Source of the DNA: Bacillota bacterium
GTDB taxonomy: Bacteria; Bacillota; Clostridia; Acetivibrionales; DSM-1351
Direction: 5' to 3'
Assembly: GCA_023433945.1 (NCBI GenBank)
Contig: JAEYTP010000054.1
Span: forward strand, 1-15,152
Length of the DNA stretch: 15,152 nt
A program made the position numbers and the translations under genes. The notes under the pieces were generated by a model that was given only the letters and a program-made list of their open reading frames with translations, ran no database searches and was not told the DNA's origin. Positions 1 through 8,334 of this stretch are shown here, in pieces (positions within the stretch are counted from its first letter, which is position 1; the number at the start of each line of letters is the position of its first letter).

Positions 1-366
1 CTCCAGGACATTTAGCTCGGGCAGAAACACTTTAACTCCATTTACATGGTTTTTATGAATCTCAAAATGCAGATGGGCTAACTTTTTAGCAGACCTTTTA
101 TAAAAAACCGGGTTTGCCTCCATCTGTTTCAAAATAGAAGTACCAACAATTTTTTCATATATTATAGCACGTTTCCCCTCATATTCAAGTCTTTGAATAA
201 ACTTTGGATATTTAAAAGAACAGTTTTGCAAGGCCTTTGTATTATTAATTTCTTGCTCTATAGCTATATCTGGTTCATAATCGTTAAATATTTTTATTAT
301 TGTGCCATCTGTCCAATCAAAAACATCTGCAGTAGCACCACTTCCAATTAGGTCACCTTTTATCAT
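1..366 (-). CDS. Aminoglycoside phosphotransferase-like kinase, N-terminal part (cut by window edge)
   Basis: The reading frame gives 122 codons from an ATG at 366 and is still open at base 1, so the catalytic C-terminal half lies outside the window. The start is supported by a GAGAGG ribosome binding site about 8 bases upstream. The visible part looks like the N-lobe of a protein-kinase-like phosphotransferase: a glycine-rich nucleotide loop (GSGATADVF, residues 8-16), a candidate ATP-contacting lysine in TIIKIF (Lys25), an acidic residue in EQE (about 38-40) where the alpha-C glutamate would sit, a hinge-like YEKIVG (70-75), and LAHLHFEIH (96-104), a pattern common in APH/choline-kinase-like proteins. 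The Brenner-type HxDxxxxN motif would lie beyond the edge, so activity cannot be judged. The substrate is unknown, and such genes in clostridia are often not resistance genes. It has its own candidate promoter and is not clearly part of the sugar operon. Confidence 0.7.
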   Translation of the reverse strand, partial: MIKGDLIGSGATADVFDWTDGTIIKIFNDYEPDIAIEQEINNTKALQNCSFKYPKFIQRLEYEGKRAIIYEKIVGTSILKQMEANPVFYKRSAKKLAHLHFEIHKNHVNGVKVFLPELNVLE

Positions 367-520
367 ACTATTTACCTCTCGTATTCTAGTCTTATTGATA
401 ACTTTTTTCCTTTACTCTCTGAGATAACCTCTCCTAGACATAAAATTTAATCAACCTTTACCTATAAGACATAGATCATAATATTTAACGATACCAATCA
501 AAATCATGTATTTACAAATA

Positions 521-549
521 ATACTACATCTGTCATGTTTTTATGTCAA
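521..549 (-). promoter_or_regulatory. Candidate sigma-A promoter for the phosphotransferase-like gene
   Basis: Read on the minus strand there is a perfect -35 box TTGACA (549-544), a 17-base spacer and a -10 box TAGTAT (526-521, four of six consensus matches). Transcription would start near 515 and give a leader of about 150 bases before the ATG at 366. The -35 box overlaps the stop codon of the AraC remnant. I saw no terminator or riboswitch-like fold in the leader (367-515). Confidence 0.5.
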
Positions 550-828
550 GTTTCAAGCCTTACCATAAAGTAATGAATATTGCTATAGCCAACCTTCAGA
601 GAAATATCCTTAATCGGTGTGTCAGAATTCTGTAATAAGTTTAGAGCAGTTCCAATACGTAGATTTATTATGTATTGTTTCAATGTCATACCCGTATATG
701 AACAAACTATGTTGGCTTAAATAATCAGGATGGTAATGAAACATCTGAGCAACATTTGTATTGGTTAGATTCTCCATGTAGTTTTCTGAAATATAGCAAA
801 TCACTTTATATACATTGCTATGGAGATT
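546..828 (-). pseudogene. AraC-family HTH domain remnant, frameshifted and truncated
   Basis: Two adjacent minus-strand frames together encode most of an AraC-type DNA-binding domain. The first (from 828, no start needed) reads VICYISENYMENLTNTNVAQ and on to HPDYLS, which matches the first helix-turn-helix. The second (713 to the stop at 546-548) reads NIVCSYTGMTLKQYIINLRI and continues through PIKDISLKVGYSNIHYF, which matches the linker and second helix-turn-helix. Removing one base near 714 joins them into YLS-NIVCS-YTGMT, exactly the family spacing YLSxxxxxYTGMT, so this is a single-base insertion in a former gene. An in-frame TAA (829-831) removes everything upstream, and the C-terminus stops early after HYFMVRLET. 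It was probably a transcriptional regulator and is now non-functional. The parent's role is unknown; it may once have regulated the neighbouring sugar genes. Confidence 0.8.
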
Positions 829-834
829 TTACAT

Positions 835-869
835 AAAAAAAACAGGGTATGTATTTAAACACACCCTGT
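835..869 (-). terminator. Intrinsic terminator closing the sugar operon
   Basis: On the minus strand the stem ACAGGGTGTGT pairs with ACATACCCTGT (11 positions, one mismatch) around a loop of about six bases, followed by a run of eight T (835-842). It begins 29 bases after the stop of the secreted 698-aa protein. On the plus strand the stem is followed by TTATTTT, so weak bidirectional action is possible, but no plus-strand gene leads into it. Confidence 0.9.
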
Positions 870-897
870 CTTATTTTCTATTCCATTAATGCATCTA

Positions 898-2994
898 TCA
901 GCCCTGAGTAATAGTTATTGCATTTACAAACCAACCATTGCCTGTGGTTGCACTAGAGGTTCCTCCATGGAACTTCAAATTTAGTTGTCCGTCTGAGACT
1001 GTGACGACAAATTTCTTGGTTACAAAATTACCGTCTCCCACCATATCAGGACCGCATCCGTCTATTTTTACAACGTTTTCAGCGTATACTGTTGTTGGTC
1101 CTTGAGCTGTTCCCGGATAGTTATCCCCCATAGTCACACTTACTATATAGGTACCATTTGCTAAATCTACTTTAAAATCCTTGTCTGCACTAGAAGTATG
1201 GAAGTCCCTCAGCATGTCATCTGGAGCACCTCTATCAATAGCACTTATACTTGATCCGTCAACATAACCATATCCTTGTGAAGTGGAATACAATGTACTT
1301 GTTGTTACTTGATTGTAGCCGGGAGTCACAGTTGAAGCCGCCGTTCCAAAATCAAAAGCTTTAACCGGAGCAAGACCGCTATATTTTATAATATTATCTA
1401 CTAACTGGTTACCCAATGTAAGATACTCTCCTCCGTAATCCTGAGCATATCCAAATACTCTGTTTGGAATAAAAATTTGCTGCCCGTTATGTCTTGTGAA
1501 TATAAACAATTTTCCACCCATTTTAGCTTTAATGCTCACATCGCTGCATTGTGTTGTATCAATAAAATCAGCCCATCTATCTGCACCATAAGTAAAGCTG
1601 GTATTGAGATTCTGTGTAAGTATACTATTAGAATCAATAATTTGAATGTTTGAACTTGTTCCAGCTACATACTTTATGTTTGCATAATCAAACCATTTAT
1701 TTGATTCCCATGGCGTTACATCGTTATACCCAATACCGGGCAGGTATGCTGCTCTTGCAAAATCCCCGGTAAATACGAATTTAGTATCGGTTGCATTTCT
1801 GATGTTATTCCATACTGTACCAGAAAGAGCTGAAGCCGAATAGTTTGCGTTAAACACTATTCCTACCTTACTAGAGACAGTTGAATTGTATGCATAAGTT
1901 TTTTCAAGTTTTTTGATATATGGAAGTATTTGCATCGAATATGTCGGCTTATCTCTCCACCAGAAACCCATCAGCTTGTTACCCTTTTCAACAGCTTCCT
2001 TGAGTCTAGGCATGATTGCGTCTCTCCAAGCCTCAAAGGTTGAGTAGTTCTCCTGATTGCCATGGGTTTCTGCGAATGTATTCGGCATATTATATGTTTG
2101 ACAGCCAAAAGTACAATCCTGCAGCCAGAAATCTAAGTTGGATGGGCTTGCCTCACTTTGATGAACGAAAGTAGCAGGATATAACTCTGCGAATACCCCT
2201 ACCGGTTTGGTCGTATACTGTTTCACTCTTGAAACAGCAGCTTCTGCATATTCTGTAAGCTTTTGCTGACGAAATTTAAACCAGTTGATGGTTTTCATAT
2301 TTTGAGGAACTCCATCCGTAGTCGGAACAGGAAGGTTTCCACTATATGAATATGCGCTATTGAAGGCATCCCGTGCTAATGTCGAATAACCCGTCGATCT
2401 TTCATATGGGTCTGCATCAAAGTTCCCGGCATCAAACAATGATTGACTCAAAAAACCGAAAATTGGACTCAGCGATAATATAGATGCATTACCAGCATAG
2501 TGCTGTGCCATTTTCTGGTCGTAATGCAGCATCGTATTCCAATGTGTAGCGTTCCAAAAATCCGGGTATTCATCTGTCGTAGTACCATCACTCCAATAGT
2601 CTACAATTCCCAAGCTTGCGTCAAAACGGTGAGCCCATCTTAACATTATTTTCATACCCTTGTTGGTTACATAGGTAATAGCATCATCAACCCTTTGAAG
2701 CTCTGCTGAATCAAGTTTACCACCTGCCAAATACTTGGGAGCAACGCTCATCAAGACAGCATCGTATCCATTGCTATATGCAGTGTCAATCATGCTGTAA
2801 AATTCCGTTGTGTTTTCACCTGTTTCAATACCTCCCCAAGCATATACTATGATATCCAGTGAGCGCATATAATCCAGCTGGTCCTGAATTGTTGCAGCTT
2901 TGACTTCTGCTGGCTGTACTAACACTTGACCGGTAAACATAATAACTGCAAGAATCAAAATAATGCTTACAATTCTGCTTAATTTTTTTAGCAT
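898..2994 (-). CDS. Secreted GH42-like TIM-barrel protein with C-terminal galactose-binding-like domain
   Basis: This is a 698-residue exported protein. It starts with a basic N-end and hydrophobic core (residues 2-26), with a signal peptidase site near VKA-A (33/34). Residues about 40-365 look like a divergent TIM barrel (segments DIIVYAW, YDAVLMSV, MKIMLRWAHRF, PVGVFAELYP, LMGFWWRD). Residues about 375-540 resemble the Rossmann-like domain that follows the barrel in GH42 beta-galactosidases. Residues about 546-698 (FDFG, GYNQV, GYGYVDG, FKVDLANGTYIVSV, SDGQLNLKFHG, NAITI) match the AGA-YXIM-type galactose-binding-like domain of agarases and rhamnogalacturonan acetylesterases. The catalytic Asn-Glu expected at the end of strand 4 is not visible; that place reads LSPIFGFLSQS (174-184). 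It has no dockerin, S-layer repeats or sortase motif. The ATG is preceded by AGAGGAG seven bases upstream. It is the last gene before the terminator. It could be a glycosidase or a non-catalytic glycan-binding protein. Confidence 0.7.
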   Translation of the reverse strand: MLKKLSRIVSIILILAVIMFTGQVLVQPAEVKAATIQDQLDYMRSLDIIVYAWGGIETGENTTEFYSMIDTAYSNGYDAVLMSVAPKYLAGGKLDSAELQRVDDAITYVTNKGMKIMLRWAHRFDASLGIVDYWSDGTTTDEYPDFWNATHWNTMLHYDQKMAQHYAGNASILSLSPIFGFLSQSLFDAGNFDADPYERSTGYSTLARDAFNSAYSYSGNLPVPTTDGVPQNMKTINWFKFRQQKLTEYAEAAVSRVKQYTTKPVGVFAELYPATFVHQSEASPSNLDFWLQDCTFGCQTYNMPNTFAETHGNQENYSTFEAWRDAIMPRLKEAVEKGNKLMGFWWRDKPTYSMQILPYIKKLEKTYAYNSTVSSKVGIVFNANYSASALSGTVWNNIRNATDTKFVFTGDFARAAYLPGIGYNDVTPWESNKWFDYANIKYVAGTSSNIQIIDSNSILTQNLNTSFTYGADRWADFIDTTQCSDVSIKAKMGGKLFIFTRHNGQQIFIPNRVFGYAQDYGGEYLTLGNQLVDNIIKYSGLAPVKAFDFGTAASTVTPGYNQVTTSTLYSTSQGYGYVDGSSISAIDRGAPDDMLRDFHTSSADKDFKVDLANGTYIVSVTMGDNYPGTAQGPTTVYAENVVKIDGCGPDMVGDGNFVTKKFVVTVSDGQLNLKFHGGTSSATTGNGWFVNAITITQG

Positions 2995-3186
2995 GTTACA
3001 GCTCCTCTCTTTTAGTAGAAATTAATCTCATAAAATAACTAATATATTATTCTGCTTCCCTATGTTGTATCCACATAAAGCATCAATCACTTCTTCGTTC
3101 TTATCCTAATGTTCAATATATCCTTACACTTTAGAAATATATTAGCTCCCAAATTTCTACTTGTGTTGTTGTATAATACCGAGAAT
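2995..3186 (-). other. 192-base gap between the trehalase-like gene and the secreted protein gene
   Basis: No gene is visible here. There is no convincing terminator, so read-through into the secreted-protein gene is likely. The gap holds an AT-rich inverted repeat (TAGAAAT at 3132-3138 against ATTTCTA near 3155-3161, loop about 16 bases). No promoter with both boxes near consensus was found on the minus strand. The gap is the longest inside the locus, so a separate weak promoter or a processing site remains possible. Confidence 0.4.
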
Positions 3187-4422
3187 TCATTTGCTCTCAA
3201 GAAACTCTGTGGCATATATGAAAACACCCGCTGTCCAACCCATCATTTTTGGCATTTCATACTCATCTGCTACATTGGTTGTACCCTCTACCACATTATA
3301 TTTCTCCCATAAGTCTCCTGTAGACATGAAGTTTCGAGTAACAGTAGTAACATACTTCTGTGCAATCCTTTTTGCATCTTTAGTAAAGCCGTAATTCATA
3401 AGTGCATTTATGACTATAAAGTGGAGAGGCGGCCAGCCATTGGGATAATCCCATTGAAACATAGTTGTTCTTGGTCCTAACTCACAACTGGCTAAACCAT
3501 AATTGTATTCAAAGCGTTCGAGGTTATCCAAGGTTTTTTCAGCCTGCTCGTATGTTGCAGCCCCCGCCCAAAGCGGATGATAGGAAGCCAGAGAAGCTAC
3601 GTTTGAGTAATTTCCTTTCACATAGTCATAATCCATGAACAAACCAGCCTCTTCATTCCAACAATAGTGGTTCATGAGTTCGACTCTCTTAGCTGCTAAT
3701 TCCGTCCATAAGCATTCTTCATCATTTCCAAGAATACTGCTAAAGTAAGCAAAATTCTTTTCGTAAATCAGTAGGTTGCTATTCAAATCTACAGGGATAA
3801 AATCAGCACCCCTTCCATTGAATCTAGGTGTAAAATCCCACCCGGTTTCTCCCTCTGATAGAAATTGGCTCCCTGTTGATATTTTCTCCTCTTCGTATGA
3901 GGCAGTTAACTTAATCCTATCGTGGACTAGGCTGTAGAATTGTTTCAGTTCCCAATCCGTTGCATTATGAAAATGCCTATTCAGGCCAATATGTGTAATC
4001 CTTTGTGTCATCCAAAAATCATACTCTTTTTTTAATGTTCTGTAAGCCTCTTCGAGCCATTCTTGATCCTTCGTAATATCATAGATATCTCTTACCATCA
4101 TGGAAAGATATGGCGGCTGTGATCTGTTTTTCATATCAACAGTGTTACTGTTTAGTACATTGCCATATGTACTTACTTCATATAGCAAATTATCAGTGTT
4201 ATTTTTGGCAAGTTCTCCTAAACCCTGTCGTATAAGTCCCAGATTAGTAAAATATGTATCCCAATAAAACAAGGATCTGAAAATACCCTTTGTACAGGGA
4301 ACTGTGTATGGAAAAGGGAGTTTCAGTAAATATCCATCATCTCCGCTAGCTTTTCGTATACAATTCTTCCAGTTCCCTTTTATATATTCGTTTACTTCGC
4401 TTACTATATCTTTACTGATCAC
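3187..4422 (-). CDS. Trehalase-family (GH37-like) glycosidase, cytoplasmic
   Basis: This 411-residue protein has GH37 motifs in order: YWDTYF (54-59), NRSQPPYLS (99-107), ETGWDFTPRF (192-201), QWDYPNGWPP (323-332) and WEKYN (372-376). By comparison with E. coli trehalase, Asp196 in the GWDF motif and Glu373 in the EKY motif correspond to the catalytic acid and base (Asp312 and Glu496 there). The family is an inverting (alpha/alpha)6-barrel. The glycine-rich GGGGEY lid of true trehalases is replaced by TNVADEY (382-388), and the chain is shorter than usual, so the substrate may not be trehalose. There is no signal peptide, so it acts in the cytoplasm. The start is a GTG with AGAGG about 8 bases upstream, and the gene overlaps the end of the GH106-like gene by 11 bases (GTGATCAGTAA), suggesting translational coupling. 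It probably works on an imported oligosaccharide together with that enzyme. Confidence 0.75.
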   Translation of the reverse strand: MISKDIVSEVNEYIKGNWKNCIRKASGDDGYLLKLPFPYTVPCTKGIFRSLFYWDTYFTNLGLIRQGLGELAKNNTDNLLYEVSTYGNVLNSNTVDMKNRSQPPYLSMMVRDIYDITKDQEWLEEAYRTLKKEYDFWMTQRITHIGLNRHFHNATDWELKQFYSLVHDRIKLTASYEEEKISTGSQFLSEGETGWDFTPRFNGRGADFIPVDLNSNLLIYEKNFAYFSSILGNDEECLWTELAAKRVELMNHYCWNEEAGLFMDYDYVKGNYSNVASLASYHPLWAGAATYEQAEKTLDNLERFEYNYGLASCELGPRTTMFQWDYPNGWPPLHFIVINALMNYGFTKDAKRIAQKYVTTVTRNFMSTGDLWEKYNVVEGTTNVADEYEMPKMMGWTAGVFIYATEFLESK

Positions 4423-7400
4423 GTAAATACCTCTTTAACACTTCAATTTCCACAGTCCCATTAAGCCCCAACCTTACAAATGAATATCCATCCTTCCATG
4501 CGTCTTCAGGTGTATCTGAGTAGTCGTGGTCTTCCCAGCCTTTAGCTCCCTTAAAACTGCTGGGACCTACAAAATTAATCTCGCCCCTATAATGATGGTG
4601 GGGGCCGAGTAGGTTTCGGTTACTGCTGTATAAGATAATACTTACTTTATTTTCTCCAGGTCGAATATAACTTGACAGTTCAAAGCGGACAGGATCGCAT
4701 AACACATCACCTATATAATGCTCATTCAGAAATACTTCTCCCAGGGCTGCATAGGGTCTCTTCATTCTAAGAACCCATTGACTTCCAAGTTCATTGTCAG
4801 GAACCAAAAAGCTCTGTTCAAGCATTATCCTGCCCCTGTAAAACCAAAGCCCCTTTTCTGTTGCACTCACACCTGCATTTACTTCCAGAGCTCTATTCCG
4901 ATTAAGTTTGAATTCATTTCCTATGCTATACAGAGTTGAGTTAAACCCTTCAGAGTATCCTCTAGAGCAGTCCACACAGAAATCTCCTGTCAGGTAAATG
5001 CTCTCAAGCTCAGTATCATAAAAAAATCGGTTTCTTTCAGTCTCAAAAATGTCCTCATCTATGTATCTGCTGTTCTTGAATCTGGCCTTCATATCTACTG
5101 AATTACTGCCTTTACATATGAACTTCTTAATATCAATCTTTTTTAGTCCTTTATCAACCCACCAGCCTGCCTCTTCATATCTTACAGGGTGTCCATTCAC
5201 CAGAATATCGTATATTTCCGGCTTTTCCACAACCAGAAACAGTTCTGTTATTTCCTTTTCACTACAAGCCAGTTGAAAATTGTACTTAAGATTTACCGTC
5301 AGATCCTTCCCATATTCTAAAAGCTTCTCCTGAACTTTAATTACCGGAAGTTGCTCACTCCAGTTGCCCCCCTCTACTGAAAAGCTGCAATAATCCAAGG
5401 TTATAGCATTAGGATCCATACGTATTAAATTCCAACTGTCACCTAAATATATGGACCGCTCTCTGGACAATTCCTGCTGTCTTTGATTATATCTAGTTCC
5501 AGGAATGCCTTTTTTGGCAATCAATACACAGGATTGTGTCGGTGCCAATTCTTTCTTAACAATGGTCTTTTCTGCGAAGCAACGGCTTTCCAAAAGAAGT
5601 TCTTCTTGCTGCAACACATCAAACTCACTGACTGTTTTGTCTCCATCCAATATAATATCTGCCCAAACTTTTTCCGTATTGTTAGAATTGAACAGATAAA
5701 AAAGATCGTAAGCATCCGTTCTCTGATGCCGGTAAAGAACCTGCGGTAAGCTTTGTCCCTGCTCATTTACAATTCTTATTTGCCTTTTATAATCCATAGA
5801 ATTTAGGGCATTGTCCAAATATTTCTTTTTGCTGCTAATCTTACTTGCATTTTTACATGCCAGAAGTTCAGCTATTTCCTGTGTGCCAACACCCTCTATC
5901 ATATAAGGCACAGGAGATATGAATAGCAACCTTCCTCCATTTTGGGCATAGTTTTTAAGCATTTCAAAAGTAGTTCTTTCCATGGACACAGAAGGTGGAA
6001 TTATAACAAGGCTGTATTCTGCCTGACCTATACTAATTTTTGAGTTTCTCACTCTTCCGTGTTCTGCCATTACCAGTTCATCACCAAACTGATAGTCCAC
6101 ATGCAGTTCGTTTAGGTATTCACTTATTCTTCTAAACTCATTGCTAAGCTGCTCAAGCAAATCCGTGTCTGTCCCCTGTCCATGATAGGCACACCACGCA
6201 CTGCTGATAGGGTGAAGTACTAGAACATCTGCAACATTTTTTCCTATGTTAATATTTTCAAGAAGCCTGTTTATATAGTCATTGAACTTATGATACTTCT
6301 CCCACCAGGACAACTGATAGGAGAAAGCAGGCGGATAGTCTCTCTTTCTGCACCCCTCCAGTGAATAGGCTGCAATGTGTTGGCAGGAAAGATTTATACC
6401 CTGAACAAACTGCCATTCAGCCAGCCACTTCAGGTCCTGAAAGGAAGTATCCCAGCCCGAGCACCCAAACATCTCTGAAATCACTCTTTTGTCCGGAAAC
6501 TGCTGTGCTATACTTGTCACTTGTTTCACCAGCACAGGCGAAGTAATTTTTCTTCCCAGATGATCTATGCCGGGAAGTTGCATATATAAGTAATGTGGCA
6601 TTACACCTGCATTTGAAGCCATCTGCATACACAATCCGTTTTCATTCGATATATGCCCTGTTAAGTTTATGTTGTGTTCTTCACACCATTGGCCTATCTG
6701 CCTGGAGTATGCATTAACAAACATTTCGACTACCGTTTTCCAGTAATCATGGACAAGCGCTGTATCTCTTCCGTAAAACAAATATGGTAATTTCTCCACG
6801 ATATCATAGCCTCTTAACCTACGAAAAGCCTCAGCAAAATCAACAGACCATGGTAGCTGTCCATATGCAAATTGGGGTTCGTCTGTAAATATTCCTATAA
6901 TAGTATTTCCAAACTCTTCCTTAAAATGCTTGTAATAGACCTCATGTGTGCTATTCAGAAACTCTTTTACAGCACTAGCATACAGTAAATCAGAATAATA
7001 CTTGTTCGTACTGAAGTATATGTGTATTACCCTTTCCTGCTCCACCTCAGAACCTTCTGTATTATTGATATTATAGATTTGTTCCATACTGTTGTCTTCT
7101 TTTTTTCTATATAATCCGACTGTATTACTGAAGTCAGCTATTTCCCTAAGAATTATTTCTTCCTTGCATAGCCATTTTTGTTGATAGTCAACTCCTAAAG
7201 CCGGAATAACCCCCCCCGCAAAACCGCTTGGCCACCCGTCCTCATCATAAAGCCACACTTTCAAGCCAATTTCCTTTGCCTCTTCAACTGCCGCTCTCAC
7301 GCATCCTATCCATTCTTCACTCATATAGGAAGTTTTTAAGCCGCCTCTTGCATGTATGAAAAAGCCTCCCATTCCCTGGGCTTTGAATCCATTAATTTGC

Positions 7401-7489
7401 TCCCTTATTTCTTTCTGGTCCAGTTTGTTATTCCAGGACCAGAAAGGGAGAGGTTTGAAATTATTATCACAGTGCTTTGTCGTATACAT
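4412..7489 (-). CDS. GH106-like (alpha-L-rhamnosidase-like) glycoside hydrolase, cytoplasmic
   Basis: This 1025-residue protein has the pattern of the large GH106-type hydrolases. The N-terminus reads PLPFWSWNNKL (13-23), then QGMGGFFIHARGG (38-50), WLYDEDGWPSG (79-89), FTDEPQFAYGQLPWS (201-215), FRRLRGYDI (222-230), LTGHISNENG (276-285), ISEMFGCSGWD (337-347) and YPPAFSYQLSWW (385-396). Glu204, Glu283 and Glu339 are acidic residues in conserved places and are candidates for catalysis. About residues 415-525 form a Rossmann-like segment, and the C-terminal 250 residues look like beta-sandwich sugar-binding domains (for example NRNLLGPHHHYRG). There is no signal peptide, so it should act on imported oligosaccharides, probably at a terminal rhamnose. 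The ATG has GGAGAAGG upstream and lies 27 bases after the permease gene. A run of eight G falls at codons 91-94. Exact specificity within this loose family cannot be read from sequence. Confidence 0.75.
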   Translation of the reverse strand: MYTTKHCDNNFKPLPFWSWNNKLDQKEIREQINGFKAQGMGGFFIHARGGLKTSYMSEEWIGCVRAAVEEAKEIGLKVWLYDEDGWPSGFAGGVIPALGVDYQQKWLCKEEIILREIADFSNTVGLYRKKEDNSMEQIYNINNTEGSEVEQERVIHIYFSTNKYYSDLLYASAVKEFLNSTHEVYYKHFKEEFGNTIIGIFTDEPQFAYGQLPWSVDFAEAFRRLRGYDIVEKLPYLFYGRDTALVHDYWKTVVEMFVNAYSRQIGQWCEEHNINLTGHISNENGLCMQMASNAGVMPHYLYMQLPGIDHLGRKITSPVLVKQVTSIAQQFPDKRVISEMFGCSGWDTSFQDLKWLAEWQFVQGINLSCQHIAAYSLEGCRKRDYPPAFSYQLSWWEKYHKFNDYINRLLENINIGKNVADVLVLHPISSAWCAYHGQGTDTDLLEQLSNEFRRISEYLNELHVDYQFGDELVMAEHGRVRNSKISIGQAEYSLVIIPPSVSMERTTFEMLKNYAQNGGRLLFISPVPYMIEGVGTQEIAELLACKNASKISSKKKYLDNALNSMDYKRQIRIVNEQGQSLPQVLYRHQRTDAYDLFYLFNSNNTEKVWADIILDGDKTVSEFDVLQQEELLLESRCFAEKTIVKKELAPTQSCVLIAKKGIPGTRYNQRQQELSRERSIYLGDSWNLIRMDPNAITLDYCSFSVEGGNWSEQLPVIKVQEKLLEYGKDLTVNLKYNFQLACSEKEITELFLVVEKPEIYDILVNGHPVRYEEAGWWVDKGLKKIDIKKFICKGSNSVDMKARFKNSRYIDEDIFETERNRFFYDTELESIYLTGDFCVDCSRGYSEGFNSTLYSIGNEFKLNRNRALEVNAGVSATEKGLWFYRGRIMLEQSFLVPDNELGSQWVLRMKRPYAALGEVFLNEHYIGDVLCDPVRFELSSYIRPGENKVSIILYSSNRNLLGPHHHYRGEINFVGPSSFKGAKGWEDHDYSDTPEDAWKDGYSFVRLGLNGTVEIEVLKRYLRDQ

Positions 7490-7516
7490 CTATACACCTT
7501 CTCCAATACTTGATTT

Positions 7517-8332
7517 TTACCCCTTGACTGCTCCTGAAGCAACTCCACTTATAAAGTACTTGGAGCCAAAAACAAATACAGTCAATATAGGTAATGTCGC
7601 AATAACCAACCCAGCCGTAAGTACTCCATAGTCCGTGGTGAATTGTGACTGGAAACTCATAAGTCCCAGCATAAGAGTCTTCTTTGTTACATCTTGAATT
7701 AGCACAAGAGCCCAAAAAAATTCACTCCAGACTGCCTGAAACAGTAGAACTGCTACGCATGCTATGGATGGCAGTACCAATGGAAGAAAAATATTGGTCA
7801 TGGTCTTGAATATTCCGGCTCCATCTATCATTGCAGAGTCTTCAAGCTCTTTGGGAACTGAATCAAACGCTCCAGCCATAATATATGTTCCCATAGCAAA
7901 GGAAGTGGCTACATAAATAAGTATTAATCCTTCACGAGTGTTATAAAGCCCAAGGTTTTTAATTGTCAAGAAATTTGGTATGGTGGTCATTTCAGAGGAA
8001 ATAAAAAGCATGGAAATTATAATTGTAAATATAATTTTATACCCTGGTGGTTTTAAAAATGCTACTGAATAAGCTGCTAGTAATATTACGAACATACATA
8101 ATATCACTGATATCCCGGTTATATATACACTATTCAGAAAGAATTCTGAAGCATGTCCCTTTATCCATGCATTTACGTAATTTTCAGGTTGAAATGAATT
8201 TATCCAAAGGGGATTTGCCAGAACATCTCTCTGAGATTTAAACGAAAGCATAATTGTATAAACTAAAGGATAGAGTACGGTTACAGTAAAGATAATAATT
8301 AATGTTCTACGTATAAGATTAAATGTCCTCAT
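7517..8332 (-). CDS. CUT1-family ABC sugar permease (MalG/AraQ-like)
   Basis: This is the second inner-membrane subunit of the sugar importer. It has six hydrophobic segments, starting with LIIIFTVTVLYPLVYTIM near the N-terminus, the MalG-type LYP...SFK turn after helix 1, and the cytoplasmic EAA loop ELEDSAMIDGAGIF...IFLPL at about residues 162-185, which contacts the ATPase. About 271 residues is normal for the family. Two starts are possible: a TTG at 8338, which overlaps the preceding stop and has AGGAGG five bases upstream, or an ATG at 8332 with 11 bases of spacing. I chose the ATG because the extra residues add nothing recognisable. The partner permease ends at 8335, so the two are coupled either way. 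The GH106-like gene follows after 27 bases. Confidence 0.93.
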   Translation of the reverse strand: MRTFNLIRRTLIIIFTVTVLYPLVYTIMLSFKSQRDVLANPLWINSFQPENYVNAWIKGHASEFFLNSVYITGISVILCMFVILLAAYSVAFLKPPGYKIIFTIIISMLFISSEMTTIPNFLTIKNLGLYNTREGLILIYVATSFAMGTYIMAGAFDSVPKELEDSAMIDGAGIFKTMTNIFLPLVLPSIACVAVLLFQAVWSEFFWALVLIQDVTKKTLMLGLMSFQSQFTTDYGVLTAGLVIATLPILTVFVFGSKYFISGVASGAVKG

Positions 8333-8334
8333 GT

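Noticed and set aside
898..2994. Dockerin or S-layer anchoring of the secreted protein
   Set aside because: The C-terminus ends in the beta-sandwich (NAITITQG) with no duplicated calcium-binding DxNxDG repeats, SLH motifs or LPXTG.
3132..3161. Inverted repeat TAGAAAT/ATTTCTA as a terminator between the trehalase-like and secreted-protein genes
   Set aside because: The stem is short and AT-only with a long loop, and no T-run follows on the minus strand.
3161..3180. Plus-strand TATAAT (GTTGTATAATACC) as an antisense promoter into the trehalase-like gene
   Set aside because: No -35-like hexamer at 16-18 bases upstream, and no plus-strand gene follows.
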